DNA from: Mycobacterium sp. OTB74 | GTDB lineage: Bacteria; Actinomycetota; Actinomycetes; Mycobacteriales; Mycobacteriaceae | Assembly: GCF_029892685.1 (NCBI RefSeq) | Contig: NZ_JARXVD010000002.1 | Span: 457,903-521,902, forward strand | Direction of reading: 5' to 3' | DNA length: 64,000 nucleotides | Shown here: positions 1 to 9,395 of the stretch, one piece after another | Position numbering within the stretch: the stretch's first letter is position 1 | How the letters are laid out: each line of letters begins with the position of its first letter | The notes under the pieces: model-generated | Databases searched by the model: none | Told to the model about the DNA's origin: nothing | The model's input: the letters and a program-made list of their open reading frames with translations, nothing else | Made by a program: the position numbers and the translations under genes

Positions 1-1356
1 GACCCAGAACACGTCGAGGTTGTCCGGCGTGCGAGCCACCGTGGTGACCATCGCGCCCGAGACGGTCGCACCTGCCGCCACCACGTCCGTCGGAGCGTGG
101 TCGGCCCAACTCTGACCCGCTGCGCCGGCCCACCACTGAAATCCGATCGAACCGCTGTTTCGGGCCCAAAACAGTTCCAGCCGAAGCGAATCGCGAGAAA
201 CCACATCCAGTGCCGATGACGTGGTGGCGCGCAGATTCGCCCGTGCCTCATCGGGCGGGGTGTGATTGATGACGTCGTTCCAGACGTAGCGGTAGTACGG
301 GTTCTCCTGGTCCATCTCCTTGTACCGGGAGCTGTGACCGGTGCCGCCGAACCACTGATCCACGATCGCGCCCTGTTGCTCGGCATTGAATTTCGACCAA
401 GGCTGACCCGGTGCGCCGTACTCATAGACGTTGTCACCCATGGAGTAGTTCGCCTGGTTCACCAGACCGCTGCACATCAGGCCCGGCAAGGACCCGGTGT
501 GGGCGATCTGCCAGGCGTGGGTGAGTTCGTGGATCAGGGTTTGCCCGTGTTTCGGATACGCGGTCCCGCCCGTTCCCAGCGTGTCGTCATAGGTACGCCC
601 GAGATTGACGTAGGTCTTGCCGTCGACGCCAGGCGCGGTGAACGGCCGGCCGCCCATGCCGGCGAGGTTGGTGATGATGACGTCCTGATAAGGCACCGAG
701 TTGCCGAATACCTGTCGGGCGAAGGCGATTTCGCCGGCGTTGAGGGGCCGGTATTTGATCAGTGCGTTCGTCACGGCACCGATCGCCACCCCGGCGACGA
801 CGCCGAGGATCAACGCAGTTCCGACACCTGCGCCCGCCACGGTCGCCACGGCGAACACGACGACTCCTCCGACCACACCGAGCGTGCCGCCCGGCCCGAG
901 CGTGGTGCCCAACCAGCTGATGGCCTCGCGGGTTGCCCCGATCACCACGCCCAACGCCGCGCCCACTGCTCCCGCGGTCACGTCGATGATGTCGTTGACG
1001 AGTTCGGCGATAGTGCCGATGACCCCGCCCCATTTGTAATCCTTGGCGACTCCATACGTGGCGTTCGCATCCAATGCCGACCAGTACAGAGCCAGCAGCG
1101 GACTGTGGCCGCTCTCCTCACGGTTCCACTTGTCGACGCCGGAGACATGTCCGCTCTGGATGAAGGCCATGGTCGGGAATCCGGGTGCCGTCAGGTAGGC
1201 GCGGAGATTGAAGTCGAAGTTGCCCGCGATGCTGCTGCTGTTCATGTGGAAATGCACGTGGTAGTCGCCGTTGTCGCTTACCTGTACATCTACCCATCCC
1301 CCCAAGGGGGTTCCGGAGGGGGTGGTGACGACGCCATGGAATGTGCGAGTTGCCAT
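1..1356 (-). CDS. HExxH metalloprotease-like protein with lectin-like C-terminus (3' end outside window)
   Basis: The minus-strand frame is open from ATG at 1356 to the window edge: 452 codons with no stop, so the C-terminus is missing. Residues 1-115 form a polar N-terminal region. Residues about 118-205 are very rich in Gly, Ala and Val and could form membrane hairpins. H276-E-L-T-H280 is an HExxH zinc motif in the context LIHELTHAWQ, followed by FNAEQQGAIVDQWF. That context is seen in Vgr/Rhs-associated and DUF4157-like proteins. The last 70 residues carry two copies of an 'SR...L(D/E)(V/L)FW' motif with tryptophans between them, resembling PLL-type beta-propeller lectins. No signal peptide is obvious. 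The real function is unknown; a secreted toxin or adhesin-like enzyme is only an inference. Confidence 0.7.
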   Translation of the reverse strand, partial: MATRTFHGVVTTPSGTPLGGWVDVQVSDNGDYHVHFHMNSSSIAGNFDFNLRAYLTAPGFPTMAFIQSGHVSGVDKWNREESGHSPLLALYWSALDANATYGVAKDYKWGGVIGTIAELVNDIIDVTAGAVGAALGVVIGATREAISWLGTTLGPGGTLGVVGGVVVFAVATVAGAGVGTALILGVVAGVAIGAVTNALIKYRPLNAGEIAFARQVFGNSVPYQDVIITNLAGMGGRPFTAPGVDGKTYVNLGRTYDDTLGTGGTAYPKHGQTLIHELTHAWQIAHTGSLPGLMCSGLVNQANYSMGDNVYEYGAPGQPWSKFNAEQQGAIVDQWFGGTGHSSRYKEMDQENPYYRYVWNDVINHTPPDEARANLRATTSSALDVVSRDSLRLELFWARNSGSIGFQWWAGAAGQSWADHAPTDVVAAGATVSGAMVTTVARTPDNLDVFWV

Positions 1357-1476
1357 TCTGCGAACCCTTCGATCGACCGGTTGCCTTCCGGCCGAGCTTT
1401 CAGCAAGTTCCCAGGGGGTCGATAGAGTAGTCCGTTACTCGATTTCGCCCGACCAACCGGTCGACGTACGCGGCGG

Positions 1477-2637
1477 TTAGCCCTCGCTATCGCTGCCCGG
1501 ATCAGCCCCGTCGGGATCGGCCTCGGCCAGAATCTCGGCCTCCACCGCGGCCGGGTCCTCGGCGACCAGCACGCGGACCGCGCTGTTGAGGAACGCGACC
1601 GTCGGCACCGCGACCAGCGCGCCGATGATGCCCGCGGTGACGCCGCCTGCGGCGATGGCAAGCACGACGGCCAGCGGATGCACCGAGACCGCTCGGCCCA
1701 TGACCACGGGCTGCAACACATGCGCCTCGAGCTGTTGGACGGCGATGATCAGGCCCAGAGCGATCAGCGCGTAGACCCAGCCCTTGGCGATCAACGCCAC
1801 GACCACCGCCACAGCGCCGGTCAGCACGGCACCAACCAGCGGGATGAACGCACCGAGGAACACCAGCGAGGCCAGCGGCAGCGCCAACGGAATCCCCATG
1901 ATGGCCAGGCCGGTGCCGATGCCGACGGCATCGACCAGGGCGACCACGAACGTAGCGCGCACATAACCGACCAGCGAGCCGAAGCCGGCACGTCCGGCGT
2001 CGCGCACCCGTTCGCGCACCGAAGCCGGGAGGATCGCGGTGATGAACGCATAGATTTTCCGGCCATCCTGGAGCAGGAAGATCAGGGTGAACAGGGTCAG
2101 CAGGGCACCGGTGATGATCTCGGTGAGCGCGCCGGCCGTGGAGAACACGCCGCTGGTGAGCTTGGACTGATTGTTCTTCAGCGCGTCGATGGCGGTCTGG
2201 CCGATGTTGTTGATCTGATCGCTGCTCAAATGCAGGATCGGCCCTTCGGTCAGCCACTTGCGGGTGCCGTCGATGCTTTTGGCGACCTGATCGACCAACG
2301 CGGGTGCGCCGTCGATGAACTGGCTGACCACGAACGTCAGGATGCCGCCCACCCCGACAATGGCGGTCAGCAATATGATTGCGACAGCTGCTCCGCGTGG
2401 CAGCCCGCGCCGGTCCAGAAAGTCGACGGCCCGCAGTAGAAATGCAGTTGCCAAGGTAGCCAACAGAATTGGCACCACGATGAATTCCAGTTTGACGACC
2501 AGCCACAGCAGGGCCAGCACGCCGCCGAAGATCACCAGCAACCGCCACGACCACGCTGCCGCCCGACGCACCAATGGATCGACCGCAGCGTCAGCCCCGG
2601 AGTCCAGGGAGAAGCCCGTTAGTTGTGCCTCCGGCAT
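1477..2637 (-). CDS. AI-2E family (PerM/YdiK-like) transporter, Rv0205-like
   Basis: This is a 386-residue polytopic membrane protein with about eight hydrophobic segments. They include an N-terminal pair after residue 25 ([18 protein letters not shown]) and a C-terminal block with [10 protein letters not shown] and [13 protein letters not shown], both typical of the AI-2E exporter family. The frame stays open upstream to 2925, but ATG 2637 (MPEAQLTGF) is preferred because the extension is low-complexity Arg-rich sequence and overlaps the divergent gene. Its position beside an Rv0204c-like gene supports orthology with Rv0205. The substrate is unknown in mycobacteria. The C-terminus is an acidic Glu/Asp/Ala tail. 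Confidence 0.85.
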   Translation of the reverse strand: MPEAQLTGFSLDSGADAAVDPLVRRAAAWSWRLLVIFGGVLALLWLVVKLEFIVVPILLATLATAFLLRAVDFLDRRGLPRGAAVAIILLTAIVGVGGILTFVVSQFIDGAPALVDQVAKSIDGTRKWLTEGPILHLSSDQINNIGQTAIDALKNNQSKLTSGVFSTAGALTEIITGALLTLFTLIFLLQDGRKIYAFITAILPASVRERVRDAGRAGFGSLVGYVRATFVVALVDAVGIGTGLAIMGIPLALPLASLVFLGAFIPLVGAVLTGAVAVVVALIAKGWVYALIALGLIIAVQQLEAHVLQPVVMGRAVSVHPLAVVLAIAAGGVTAGIIGALVAVPTVAFLNSAVRVLVAEDPAAVEAEILAEADPDGADPGSDSEG

Positions 2638-2731
2638 GCGCGTCAGCGTAGTCCCGAACAAGGACCGCGAGCGGTGTCCGGGGCGCGCGCGCCGCGCCGT
2701 GAATCGCGACACGCCGACTACGCTGTTGGGC

Positions 2732-3856
2732 GTGTCGTACAACGCGCCCCCCGGCACGTGGACGGCTCGCCGTCGTGGCACATGGACGGCCCGCCGACGT
2801 GGCGGCGCCCGTCTGCAATCGGGCCGGACGCGCGGAAAATACTGGTGGCTGCGCTGGGTTTTGATCGCCGCAGCCGCCACCGTGCTGGCCGTCGAGATCG
2901 TGCTGGTGTGGGACCAACTGGCCAAGGCGTGGCACAGTCTGCTGTCGGCAACCTGGTGGTGGGTGCTGGCCTCGGTGGCCTGTGCGCTGGCGTCGATGCA
3001 CAGCTTCGCGCAGATTCAGCGCACGCTCCTGGCCTCGGCCGGGGTCCATGTGCGGCAGTGGCGTTCGGAGGCCGCGTTCTATGCCGGAAACGCGCTGTCG
3101 ACCACTCTGCCGGGCGGCCCGGTGCTGTCAGCCACCTTCGTGTACCGCCAGCAGCGACTGTGGGGCGCCTCCCCGCTGGTCGCGTCGTGGCAGTTGGTGA
3201 TGTCCGGTGCGCTGCAGGTGGTGGGCCTGGCCCTGCTCGGCCTGGGCGGCGCGGTCCTGCTGGGTGCCAGCAAGAACCCGCTGTCGCTGATCTTCACCAT
3301 TGGCGGGTTCATCGTGCTGCTCGTGCTGGCCCAGACCGTGGCAGCCAACCCACAGCAGATCGATGGCATCGGAGTGCGCCTGCTGTCGTGGTTCAACTCA
3401 TTTCGCGGTAAGCCCGCCGACACCGGGGTGGAAGGTTGGCGCCGGATTCTCTGCCAACTGGAATCGGTGAGCCTGAGCCGTCGGACCCTGACCGTCGCGT
3501 TCAGCTGGTCATTTTTCAACTGGGTGGCCGACGTTGGCTGTCTGGCCTGCGCGGCGTACGCCACCGGTGGGCGCCCGTCCCTGGCTGGGCTGACGGTGGC
3601 CTACGCGGCCGCCCGCGCCGTCGGGTCCATCCCCTTGATGCCCGGCGGCCTCCTCGTGGTCGAGGCCGTGCTGGTGCCCGGCCTGGTGTCCAGCGGCATG
3701 ACCCTGGCGTCGGCCATCTCCGCCATGCTGATCTATCGAATGGTCAGCTGGATATTCATTTCGGCCATCGGCTGGGTGGTGTTCTTCTTCATGTTCCGCA
3801 CCGAGAAAGACATCGACCCCGACGCTCCGACACCGGAAACCCCGTCAGCGCAATGA
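2732..3856 (+). CDS. Flippase-like (LPG synthase TM-domain, UPF0104) membrane protein, Rv0204c-like
   Basis: The product is 374 residues with about eight membrane segments and the signature of the lysylphosphatidylglycerol synthase transmembrane/flippase family. Visible elements include [23 protein letters not shown] near residue 115 and [26 protein letters not shown] near residue 295. There is no synthetase domain, so a lipid flippase-type role is inferred. The start is GTG 2732, and no good ribosome-binding site is seen. The N-terminus has a duplicated octapeptide (see the repeat at 2753). A long cytoplasmic-type basic stretch precedes the first helix. It is divergent from the AI-2E gene and closely followed by the DUF3054 gene. 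Confidence 0.82.
   Translation: MSYNAPPGTWTARRRGTWTARRRGGARLQSGRTRGKYWWLRWVLIAAAATVLAVEIVLVWDQLAKAWHSLLSATWWWVLASVACALASMHSFAQIQRTLLASAGVHVRQWRSEAAFYAGNALSTTLPGGPVLSATFVYRQQRLWGASPLVASWQLVMSGALQVVGLALLGLGGAVLLGASKNPLSLIFTIGGFIVLLVLAQTVAANPQQIDGIGVRLLSWFNSFRGKPADTGVEGWRRILCQLESVSLSRRTLTVAFSWSFFNWVADVGCLACAAYATGGRPSLAGLTVAYAAARAVGSIPLMPGGLLVVEAVLVPGLVSSGMTLASAISAMLIYRMVSWIFISAIGWVVFFFMFRTEKDIDPDAPTPETPSAQ
2753..2800 (+). repeat. 2 x 24-nt imperfect in-frame tandem repeat
   Basis: Units 2753-2776 and 2777-2800 differ at a few positions and each encodes GTWTARRR at the N-terminus of the flippase-like protein. A partial third unit (GGCGG) follows. Because the period is a multiple of three, copy-number change would not shift the frame. 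Confidence 0.8.
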
Positions 3857-3883
3857 ATTTGTACGATCTGAACGTGATGCACC

Positions 3884-4285
3884 ATGGATAATGACCTGGA
3901 CACAACGTCGCCGAACGCTGAAATCGGTTCGACGGCAACGGCTTTGCGTGCCCTACTGATCGACGCGGTATGCGTGGTGATCTTCTGCACCATCGGCCGG
4001 CGTAGTCACGCTGAGGGCATCACCGTGGTCGGGGTGGCGCACACCACCTGGCCGTTCCTGACCGGGACGCTGCTGGGGTGGGCGCTGTCCGCCGGCTGGC
4101 GGCGGCCGTCGGCGCTGGTGCCGACCGGTTTGACCGTCTGGGTAAGCACGGTCGTGGTCGGAATGTTGTTGCGCAAGGCCACGTCCCAGGGCGTCGCGGT
4201 CAGCTTCGTGATCGTCGCGTCCGTGGTGACCGCGGCCCTGCTGCTCGGCTGGCGCGGCGCCGCCGTGCTGTTGCGTCGGCACTGA
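3884..4285 (+). CDS. DUF3054 family membrane protein
   Basis: This 133-residue protein has four hydrophobic helices. It carries DUF3054 features: ALLIDAVCVVIFCTIGRRSHAEG at the first helix, TTWPFLTGTLLGW at the second and a GWR...LL end. It starts 27 nt after the flippase-like gene and probably forms an operon with it. The ribosome-binding site is weak. Function is unknown for the family. Confidence 0.85.
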   Translation: MDNDLDTTSPNAEIGSTATALRALLIDAVCVVIFCTIGRRSHAEGITVVGVAHTTWPFLTGTLLGWALSAGWRRPSALVPTGLTVWVSTVVVGMLLRKATSQGVAVSFVIVASVVTAALLLGWRGAAVLLRRH

Positions 4286-4318
4286 GTACAGCGCCGACGC
4301 AGGCAGCAGCGGTATTTA

Positions 4319-4711
4319 CTACGACTCGTTGTCCGCAGACATGCCGGTCGCGCCGCAGCGCTCCCGCTGATCGACCAGTGGCTGGCGAATGCCCTGCAGG
4401 TCGGCCTTCGCGGTGGGGTTGTCGTTGAAGTACTGCTTGACCTTGGGCTTCATCTCCTCACGGGTCAGCCCCTTGAGACTGGTGAAGAACCCGTTGACGT
4501 CCGGATGGCTGAACAGGTACGCCGAGGTGGAGGCCGCCACACCAGCGGCGACCCCCGCCAGATCCGCGGCGGTGCAGTTGGGGGGCGGCGGCGGGTCGTC
4601 CGCCAGAGCCGACGGCAGCGCACCGAACATCGTCGAACCGGCGATGACGCCCGCGCCGATGGCGCCAGCGACCAGCCGGCGTGCCCTATGGGCCGAAAGC
4701 ACCATGGTCAA
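4319..4711 (-). CDS. Hemophore-related secreted protein (Rv0203/Rv1174c family), copy 1
   Basis: A 130-residue secreted protein with a signal peptide (residues 1-37, cleavage after PSALA) and two cysteines, C46 and C119, that can form the family disulfide. Y65 and H69 (AYLFSHPD) match the Tyr-x3-His pair that, from memory, binds heme in M. tuberculosis Rv0203. The later His of the neighbouring paralogue (YFDAHP) is Asn here (YFNDNP), so heme binding may differ. It lies next to a second family member and divergent mmpL11, the known heme-uptake neighbourhood. The start could also be the second Met (MVLSAHRA). Confidence 0.85.
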   Translation of the reverse strand: MTMVLSAHRARRLVAGAIGAGVIAGSTMFGALPSALADDPPPPPNCTAADLAGVAAGVAASTSAYLFSHPDVNGFFTSLKGLTREEMKPKVKQYFNDNPTAKADLQGIRQPLVDQRERCGATGMSADNES

Positions 4712-4829
4712 TCTCCTTCATCGAAAGCTCCAGCGCCCGTAACCGATTGGCTACTGACAGTAAGAAGCTAAGCAGACTCTGGGGAGAACTTCCCAGGTTG
4801 GCGCCAAATCGCCGGCGCGCCCAATTGTG

Positions 4830-5381
4830 CTAGTGCGCCGCGGGCGCGGCTGCAGCAACAGACGGCGCCACCAGACCGCCGGCTGGCGCCGATACGGCCT
4901 GCGCCGGCGGCACCGCGCCCGAACCGGTGGTCACGCCGGGCAGCGCACCCGGCAGGGTCGGCAGCCCGCTGGGAAGTCCCCCGCCCTGCGCGGACTGCAT
5001 CAGGCCCATCAACTGCGGCAGGGTCAGCGGCAACTTGCACCGGCTGGACAGTGTCACCAACGGCTGCTGAAGCTGCTGGATCGCGGAACCCTCCTGGGGA
5101 TGGGCGTCGAAGTAGGTCTTCAGCACTGTCACCGACTGCGGACCCGGCTGCTGCTGCGACACCGCAGTAAGGGCCTGGTTGGCGTCGGGGTGCGAATCGA
5201 GATAGGTCCCGGTGGAGGTGGCCACCATGCCGATGCTCTTGGCGACCTCGCTGGCCGAGCAGGGATCCACGCCAGCGGTAGCCGTCGGCTGGTACGTCAG
5301 CGTGAGCGCGACACCACCCGCAGCGGTCACAGCGAACACCGCGGCAACCCGACGACGGGTCCGGGCAGCACCTGTTTTCAT
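4830..5381 (-). CDS. Hemophore-related secreted protein (Rv0203/Rv1174c family), copy 2
   Basis: A 183-residue secreted protein. ATG 5381 was chosen because GAGGAG lies 7 nt upstream; a GTG further up is less likely. Residues 1-36 are a signal peptide ending TATAG. C41 and C115 are the probable disulfide pair. Y60, H64 and H94 are candidate heme ligands by analogy with Rv0203. After residue 120 there is a Gly/Pro/Ala-rich tail of about 60 residues that copy 1 lacks. It probably passes heme to MmpL-type transporters, which is inferred from context. Confidence 0.83.
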   Translation of the reverse strand: MKTGAARTRRRVAAVFAVTAAGGVALTLTYQPTATAGVDPCSASEVAKSIGMVATSTGTYLDSHPDANQALTAVSQQQPGPQSVTVLKTYFDAHPQEGSAIQQLQQPLVTLSSRCKLPLTLPQLMGLMQSAQGGGLPSGLPTLPGALPGVTTGSGAVPPAQAVSAPAGGLVAPSVAAAAPAAH

Positions 5382-5787
5382 CACGCATCTCCTCACGGCT
5401 CACGCAACCTCGACCGGCGCGTAAACACTCAGCAAACTCTGGATTCCACGGGAGCGCCCGGCGGGCGACCCGGCCCCACCCCCGGAACCGGTCGACGGCC
5501 ATCTTGCCATCAGAATTGAGCACCCGCCCAATTCATCCAGCAAATACGCAGGTCAACACCAAAGAGATGGATGGCATCAGGTCACAAATTAGCCAGCGAT
5601 CAACGTTGCTGGGCGTCAGCTGTGACAACACCGCAGAATGGCACCGTGCATCACCCGAGCGCCCTCGCGAGCGGGTCACCTTACCGCATACTGGGGTAGG
5701 GTCGGGCTACGCAACGCCCGGTTACTCCGGCGGTCCGTCCGGACCATTAGGAAGGTCGCAGGGAGAGGGTTCACCATCCAGCAGTTG
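5382..5787. other. Divergent intergenic region hemophore / mmpL11
   Basis: These 406 bases lie between the divergent hemophore and mmpL11 starts. No protein-like frame stands out. GGGAGAGGG at 5761-5769 is the only purine-rich element before mmpL11 and is about 18 nt from its ATG. Promoters must lie here, but no confident -35/-10 pair or operator was identified. Confidence 0.5.
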
Positions 5788-8700
5788 ATGATGCGGTTGA
5801 GTGGCACCCTGCGCCGTTGGCGCTGGGCGGTCTTCGCCGTCTGGCTGCTGCTCATGGTGCCGTCGCTTTACCTCGCCGCAACCCAATCCAGCAATCTTTC
5901 CGGCGGCGGCTTCGAGGTTGCAGGTTCGCAGTCCCTGCACGTCCAATATCAGCTCGAGGACCACTTCCCGGATCAGGGCGCCTCCCCGCTGGCCCTGGTC
6001 GCCGCGCCCAACCCCGGCGCCTCCCAGCAGGACATGACGGCCGCCGTCGACCGTCTGGAACGGATCGCCGCCGACACCACGAGCGTCAAGGTCGTCCGCA
6101 ACACGCAGCAGCCGCCTCCGCAATCCGGACGTCCGTACGTGGTGACGCTGCAGCTGGACTTCAACAACAGCGGCGCGGTCGACATCGCCAAGAAGCTGCG
6201 GGCGGCGGTCGGCATCAACGGCGAGAAACCGGGCCAGAGCGAGGACGGCAAGGTCCGGTTCTACGTCATCGGCCAGGGCGCGCTCGGCGCGGCGGCCAGC
6301 CAGGCCACCAAGCACGACATCGCCGCCGCCGAGAAGTGGAACCTGCCGATCGTGCTGATCGTGCTGCTGGCGGTGTTCGGCTCGCTGGCCGCGGCCACCA
6401 TGCCGCTGGTGTTCGGCCTGTGCACGGTGGTCGTGACGTTGGGTGTGGTGTACCTGCTGTCCATCTGGGTCACCATGAGCGTGTTCGTCACCTCGACGGT
6501 GTCCATGTTCGGCATCGCGCTGGCGGTCGACTACTCACTGTTCATATTGATGCGGTTCCGCGAGGAATTGCGCGCCGGCCGGGACACCGACCAGGCCGCC
6601 GACGCCGCAATGGCCACCTCAGGCCTGGCCGTCCTGCTGTCCGGGCTGACCGTCATCGCCTCGATCACAGGCATCTATCTGATCGATACGCCCGTGTTGT
6701 CCTCGATGGCCACCGGCGCGATCCTGGCCGTCGCGATCGCAGTGCTGACCTCGACCAGCCTGACTCCCGCTGTGCTGGCCACCTTCGGTAGGCGGGTGGC
6801 CAAACGCTCCCCCTGGCTGCATGTCACCCGGCGCCCAGACACCACCCAATCCCGGTTCTGGACCCGCTGGACCGACCGCACCATGCACCGCCCCTGGTTG
6901 TCGGCGCTGCTGGCCGCGACCCTCCTGGTCATCATGGCCGCGCCCGCCTTCTCGATGGAGCTCGGCAACAGCATGCTGCGCCAGTTCGAACCGACGCATG
7001 AGATCCGGGGCGGCGTCAGCGCTGCCGCCGAAGCGCTCGGCCCTGGTGCGCTGGGACCGGTCCGGGTGCTGGTCACCTTCCCCGATGCGACGGCTTCCGA
7101 TCCGCAGCGCACCGCCGTATTGGATGCCGTGCACCAGACCCTGACCCAGGCACCAGACGTGGTCACGGTGGCCCCGCCGGTGTTCGGCAACGACAACCGC
7201 AGCGCCCTGTTCTCGACGGTGTTGTCGGTCGATCCAGAAGACATGGTCGCGCGGGACTCGATCAAGTGGATGCGCCAGCACCTGCCGAACGTGGTGGAGC
7301 CGGAAACCACCGTCGATGTCGGCGGCCCGACCGCGCTGATCATGGACTTCGACGTACGAGTAGCGGCCACCCAGGGACTGGTGTTCGTGTTCGTCGCGGT
7401 GATCGCCTTCGTGATGCTGCTGATCTCGATCCGCTCGGTCGTGCTGGCATTCAAGGGCGTGCTGATGACGGTGCTGTCGGTGGCCGCGGCCTACGGCAGC
7501 CTGGTGGCGGTGTTCCAGTGGGGCTGGTTGCAGTCGCTGGGATTCAAGCCGCTGGAGTCGCTGGACAGCACCATCCCGCCGTTGGTGCTGGCGATGACCT
7601 TCGGGTTGTCCATGGACTACGAGATCTTCCTGCTCACCCGGATCCGGGAGCGGTTCCTGCAGTCCGGCGACACCCGCGACTCGGTCACCTACGGCGTCAG
7701 CACCAGCGCCCGCACCATCACCAGCGCGGCGCTGATCATGATCGCGGTGTTCATCGGTTTCGCCTTCGCGGGCATGCCGCTGGTGGCCCAGATGGGCGTG
7801 GCCTGCGCGGTGGCCATCGCCGTGGATGCCACGGTCGTGCGCCTGGTTCTGGTGCCCGCCTTGATGGCGATGTTCGACCAGTGGAACTGGTGGGTACCAC
7901 AGTGGCTCGACCGCATTCTGCCGTCGGTCGATTTCGAGAAGCCGCTGCCCAAGGCCGAGACCGGCAACCTGGTCATCATCCCCGAAGAGTTCGCCTCGCT
8001 GGCCGACGTGGCGCCGTCCGGAGCCGAGTTGCGGACCGTCGTCAGGTCCGCGGCAAAGCTGAAGCACCTCGCGCCCCAAACCATCAACGTGTCCGACCCG
8101 TTGGCGTTCAGCGGTTGCATGCTGGCCGGACAGCCCATCGAGATGACACTGAGCGGCTCCGATGTGCCGCGCACACTCAAGGGCGGACCGCGGGCCGTGC
8201 CGCGGCGGATCGCCCCGGCTTCGACAGACCGGCGCCACGACGGCCGCAAGCCCTCCGACCGCGACGGTGATAACACCGTGCGGTCAGGTGTGGCCGTGCT
8301 TCGCCGCACCAGCACTGACGCCCGACCGGCCGACGGCGTGCGGCCGGTGACCTTGTGGGGTGGACGACTGTCGGTGGCTCTGGACGCGCTGTCCCTGGCC
8401 ACCGACACCTCGTCGATCAAACGCCTCAGCCCTATGGAGACCACCAACGTGCTGCTACCCACCGGTGACCGACTGGAGATTCCGACCGGCGCCGAGACCC
8501 TGCGCCTCAAGAGCTACCTGGTCATGTGCCGGAACAGCGCCCAGGACTACTCCGAGCTCGCTGATCTGGTGTCTTACACAGATGTCAATACCGCGGCTGC
8601 GGTGCTCACCGGAATGGATCAGTACTACTCTGGACACACGTCGCAGAGCCAGTGGGTAGCCACCCAACTGGTCCGGCGGTTGGCCGATCCACACCCGTTC

Positions 8701-8799
8701 GACGACAACGAACCCGGTGGGTCGGGCACCGGCGACTGGGTCGACGTCAAGGAGCGCTGCCTGGCGGTGGCAGTGGCGATGTTGGAGGAGACGAGGTGA
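5788..8799 (+). CDS. mmpL11: RND-type lipid transporter MmpL11
   Basis: A 1,003-residue MmpL protein. The first helix is followed by a periplasmic porter domain (about 30-180), helices 2-6 with AVDYSLF, a second porter domain (about 420-560), helices 8-12 with SMDYEIF, and a long cytoplasmic C-terminal domain (about 710-1003). The two Asp-Tyr pairs are the proton-relay residues of MmpL/RND pumps. The N-terminus (MMRLS, then GGGFEVAGSQS) and the tail match remembered M. tuberculosis MmpL11. MmpL11 exports envelope lipids (monomeromycolyl-DAG and mycolate wax ester) and has been linked to heme acquisition. A basic insertion around residues 790-860 looks poorly conserved. It overlaps the next gene by 4 bases. 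Confidence 0.95.
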   Translation: MMRLSGTLRRWRWAVFAVWLLLMVPSLYLAATQSSNLSGGGFEVAGSQSLHVQYQLEDHFPDQGASPLALVAAPNPGASQQDMTAAVDRLERIAADTTSVKVVRNTQQPPPQSGRPYVVTLQLDFNNSGAVDIAKKLRAAVGINGEKPGQSEDGKVRFYVIGQGALGAAASQATKHDIAAAEKWNLPIVLIVLLAVFGSLAAATMPLVFGLCTVVVTLGVVYLLSIWVTMSVFVTSTVSMFGIALAVDYSLFILMRFREELRAGRDTDQAADAAMATSGLAVLLSGLTVIASITGIYLIDTPVLSSMATGAILAVAIAVLTSTSLTPAVLATFGRRVAKRSPWLHVTRRPDTTQSRFWTRWTDRTMHRPWLSALLAATLLVIMAAPAFSMELGNSMLRQFEPTHEIRGGVSAAAEALGPGALGPVRVLVTFPDATASDPQRTAVLDAVHQTLTQAPDVVTVAPPVFGNDNRSALFSTVLSVDPEDMVARDSIKWMRQHLPNVVEPETTVDVGGPTALIMDFDVRVAATQGLVFVFVAVIAFVMLLISIRSVVLAFKGVLMTVLSVAAAYGSLVAVFQWGWLQSLGFKPLESLDSTIPPLVLAMTFGLSMDYEIFLLTRIRERFLQSGDTRDSVTYGVSTSARTITSAALIMIAVFIGFAFAGMPLVAQMGVACAVAIAVDATVVRLVLVPALMAMFDQWNWWVPQWLDRILPSVDFEKPLPKAETGNLVIIPEEFASLADVAPSGAELRTVVRSAAKLKHLAPQTINVSDPLAFSGCMLAGQPIEMTLSGSDVPRTLKGGPRAVPRRIAPASTDRRHDGRKPSDRDGDNTVRSGVAVLRRTSTDARPADGVRPVTLWGGRLSVALDALSLATDTSSIKRLSPMETTNVLLPTGDRLEIPTGAETLRLKSYLVMCRNSAQDYSELADLVSYTDVNTAAAVLTGMDQYYSGHTSQSQWVATQLVRRLADPHPFDDNEPGGSGTGDWVDVKERCLAVAVAMLEETR

Positions 8800-9308
8800 C
8801 GTTGACATCCGGAGTTCGGGGCACCCCTGGCCCAGCCGGCGATTCGTCACCGACCACCGTGATTCCGGTGCAATCCGCGGATTCCCGGCCGGTCGAGTTC
8901 TGGTCGACTGCAGCCATCCGCGCCGCACTCGAGACCGACGACCTGTCGGTGTGGCAGCGGATCGTCGTCGCCATCAAGCGGGACCCATTCGGCCGCACCG
9001 CCCGGCAGGTCGAAGAAGTACTTGCAACCTCCCGCCCGTACGGCATCTCCAAAGCTCTCGCCGAGGTGCTGGTCCGGACCCGCGCCCATCTGGAAGCCAA
9101 CGAATGCGCCGAGGTGGCCCGTCAGGTCCGGCTGCTGCTGGAACGCTCCGGCTTGAGCGATGTGGAGTTCGCCTCACGCATCGGCGCAGCCGGCGACGAG
9201 CTATCGGCGTATTTGGAGGGCACCACCAGTCCGTCAGCGTCGATGCTGGTGCGCATGCGCCGCCTGTCGGACCGTTTCGCGCGGGCCCGCCCCGGCCGCG
9301 ACTCCTAA
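8796..9308 (+). CDS. Conserved protein, Rv0201c-like, with HTH-like C-terminal half
   Basis: A 170-residue soluble protein starting at GTG 8796, inside the mmpL11 stop (GTGA overlap), with GGAGGAG just upstream. This suggests translational coupling. Residues 100-160 (LLLERSGLSDVEFASRIGAAGDELSAYLEG and on) read like an XRE-type helix-turn-helix. The N-terminal half is not recognised. Gene order places it as the Rv0201c orthologue. A regulatory role is plausible but not shown. Confidence 0.8.
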   Translation: MTLTSGVRGTPGPAGDSSPTTVIPVQSADSRPVEFWSTAAIRAALETDDLSVWQRIVVAIKRDPFGRTARQVEEVLATSRPYGISKALAEVLVRTRAHLEANECAEVARQVRLLLERSGLSDVEFASRIGAAGDELSAYLEGTTSPSASMLVRMRRLSDRFARARPGRDS

Positions 9309-9320
9309 TTCTTTTCCCGT

Positions 9321-9382
9321 CCAAACGGACAGACGGGCCGCAAAGTGCGAGTAAAAGCGGCCCATTCGTCGATCTCGGCGCG
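9321..9382. repeat. 62-nt dispersed repeat, copy A
   Basis: This aligns without gaps to 43416-43477, with 52 of 62 bases identical. It lies between two convergent genes. It contains a 7-bp stem GGGCCGC/GCGGCCC around an AAAGTGCGAGTAAAA loop and ends with the conserved TCGTCGATCTCGGCGCG. It may be a terminator or RNA element. Confidence 0.7.
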
Positions 9383-9395
9383 CACGCAGGCGCAG

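Noticed and set aside
1302..1316. CCCCCCAAGGGGG stretch resembling the RicR operator
   Set aside because: It lies inside a coding region far from a promoter and lacks the ATACCCC/GGGGTAT arms.
262..1425. Long plus-strand frame of 387 codons
   Set aside because: It mirrors the minus-strand metalloprotease-like gene; its composition is that of an antisense shadow with no domain features.
6619..8238. Minus-strand frame of 539 codons inside mmpL11
   Set aside because: Antisense to mmpL11; low-complexity Gly/His/Arg/Gln sequence without domains.
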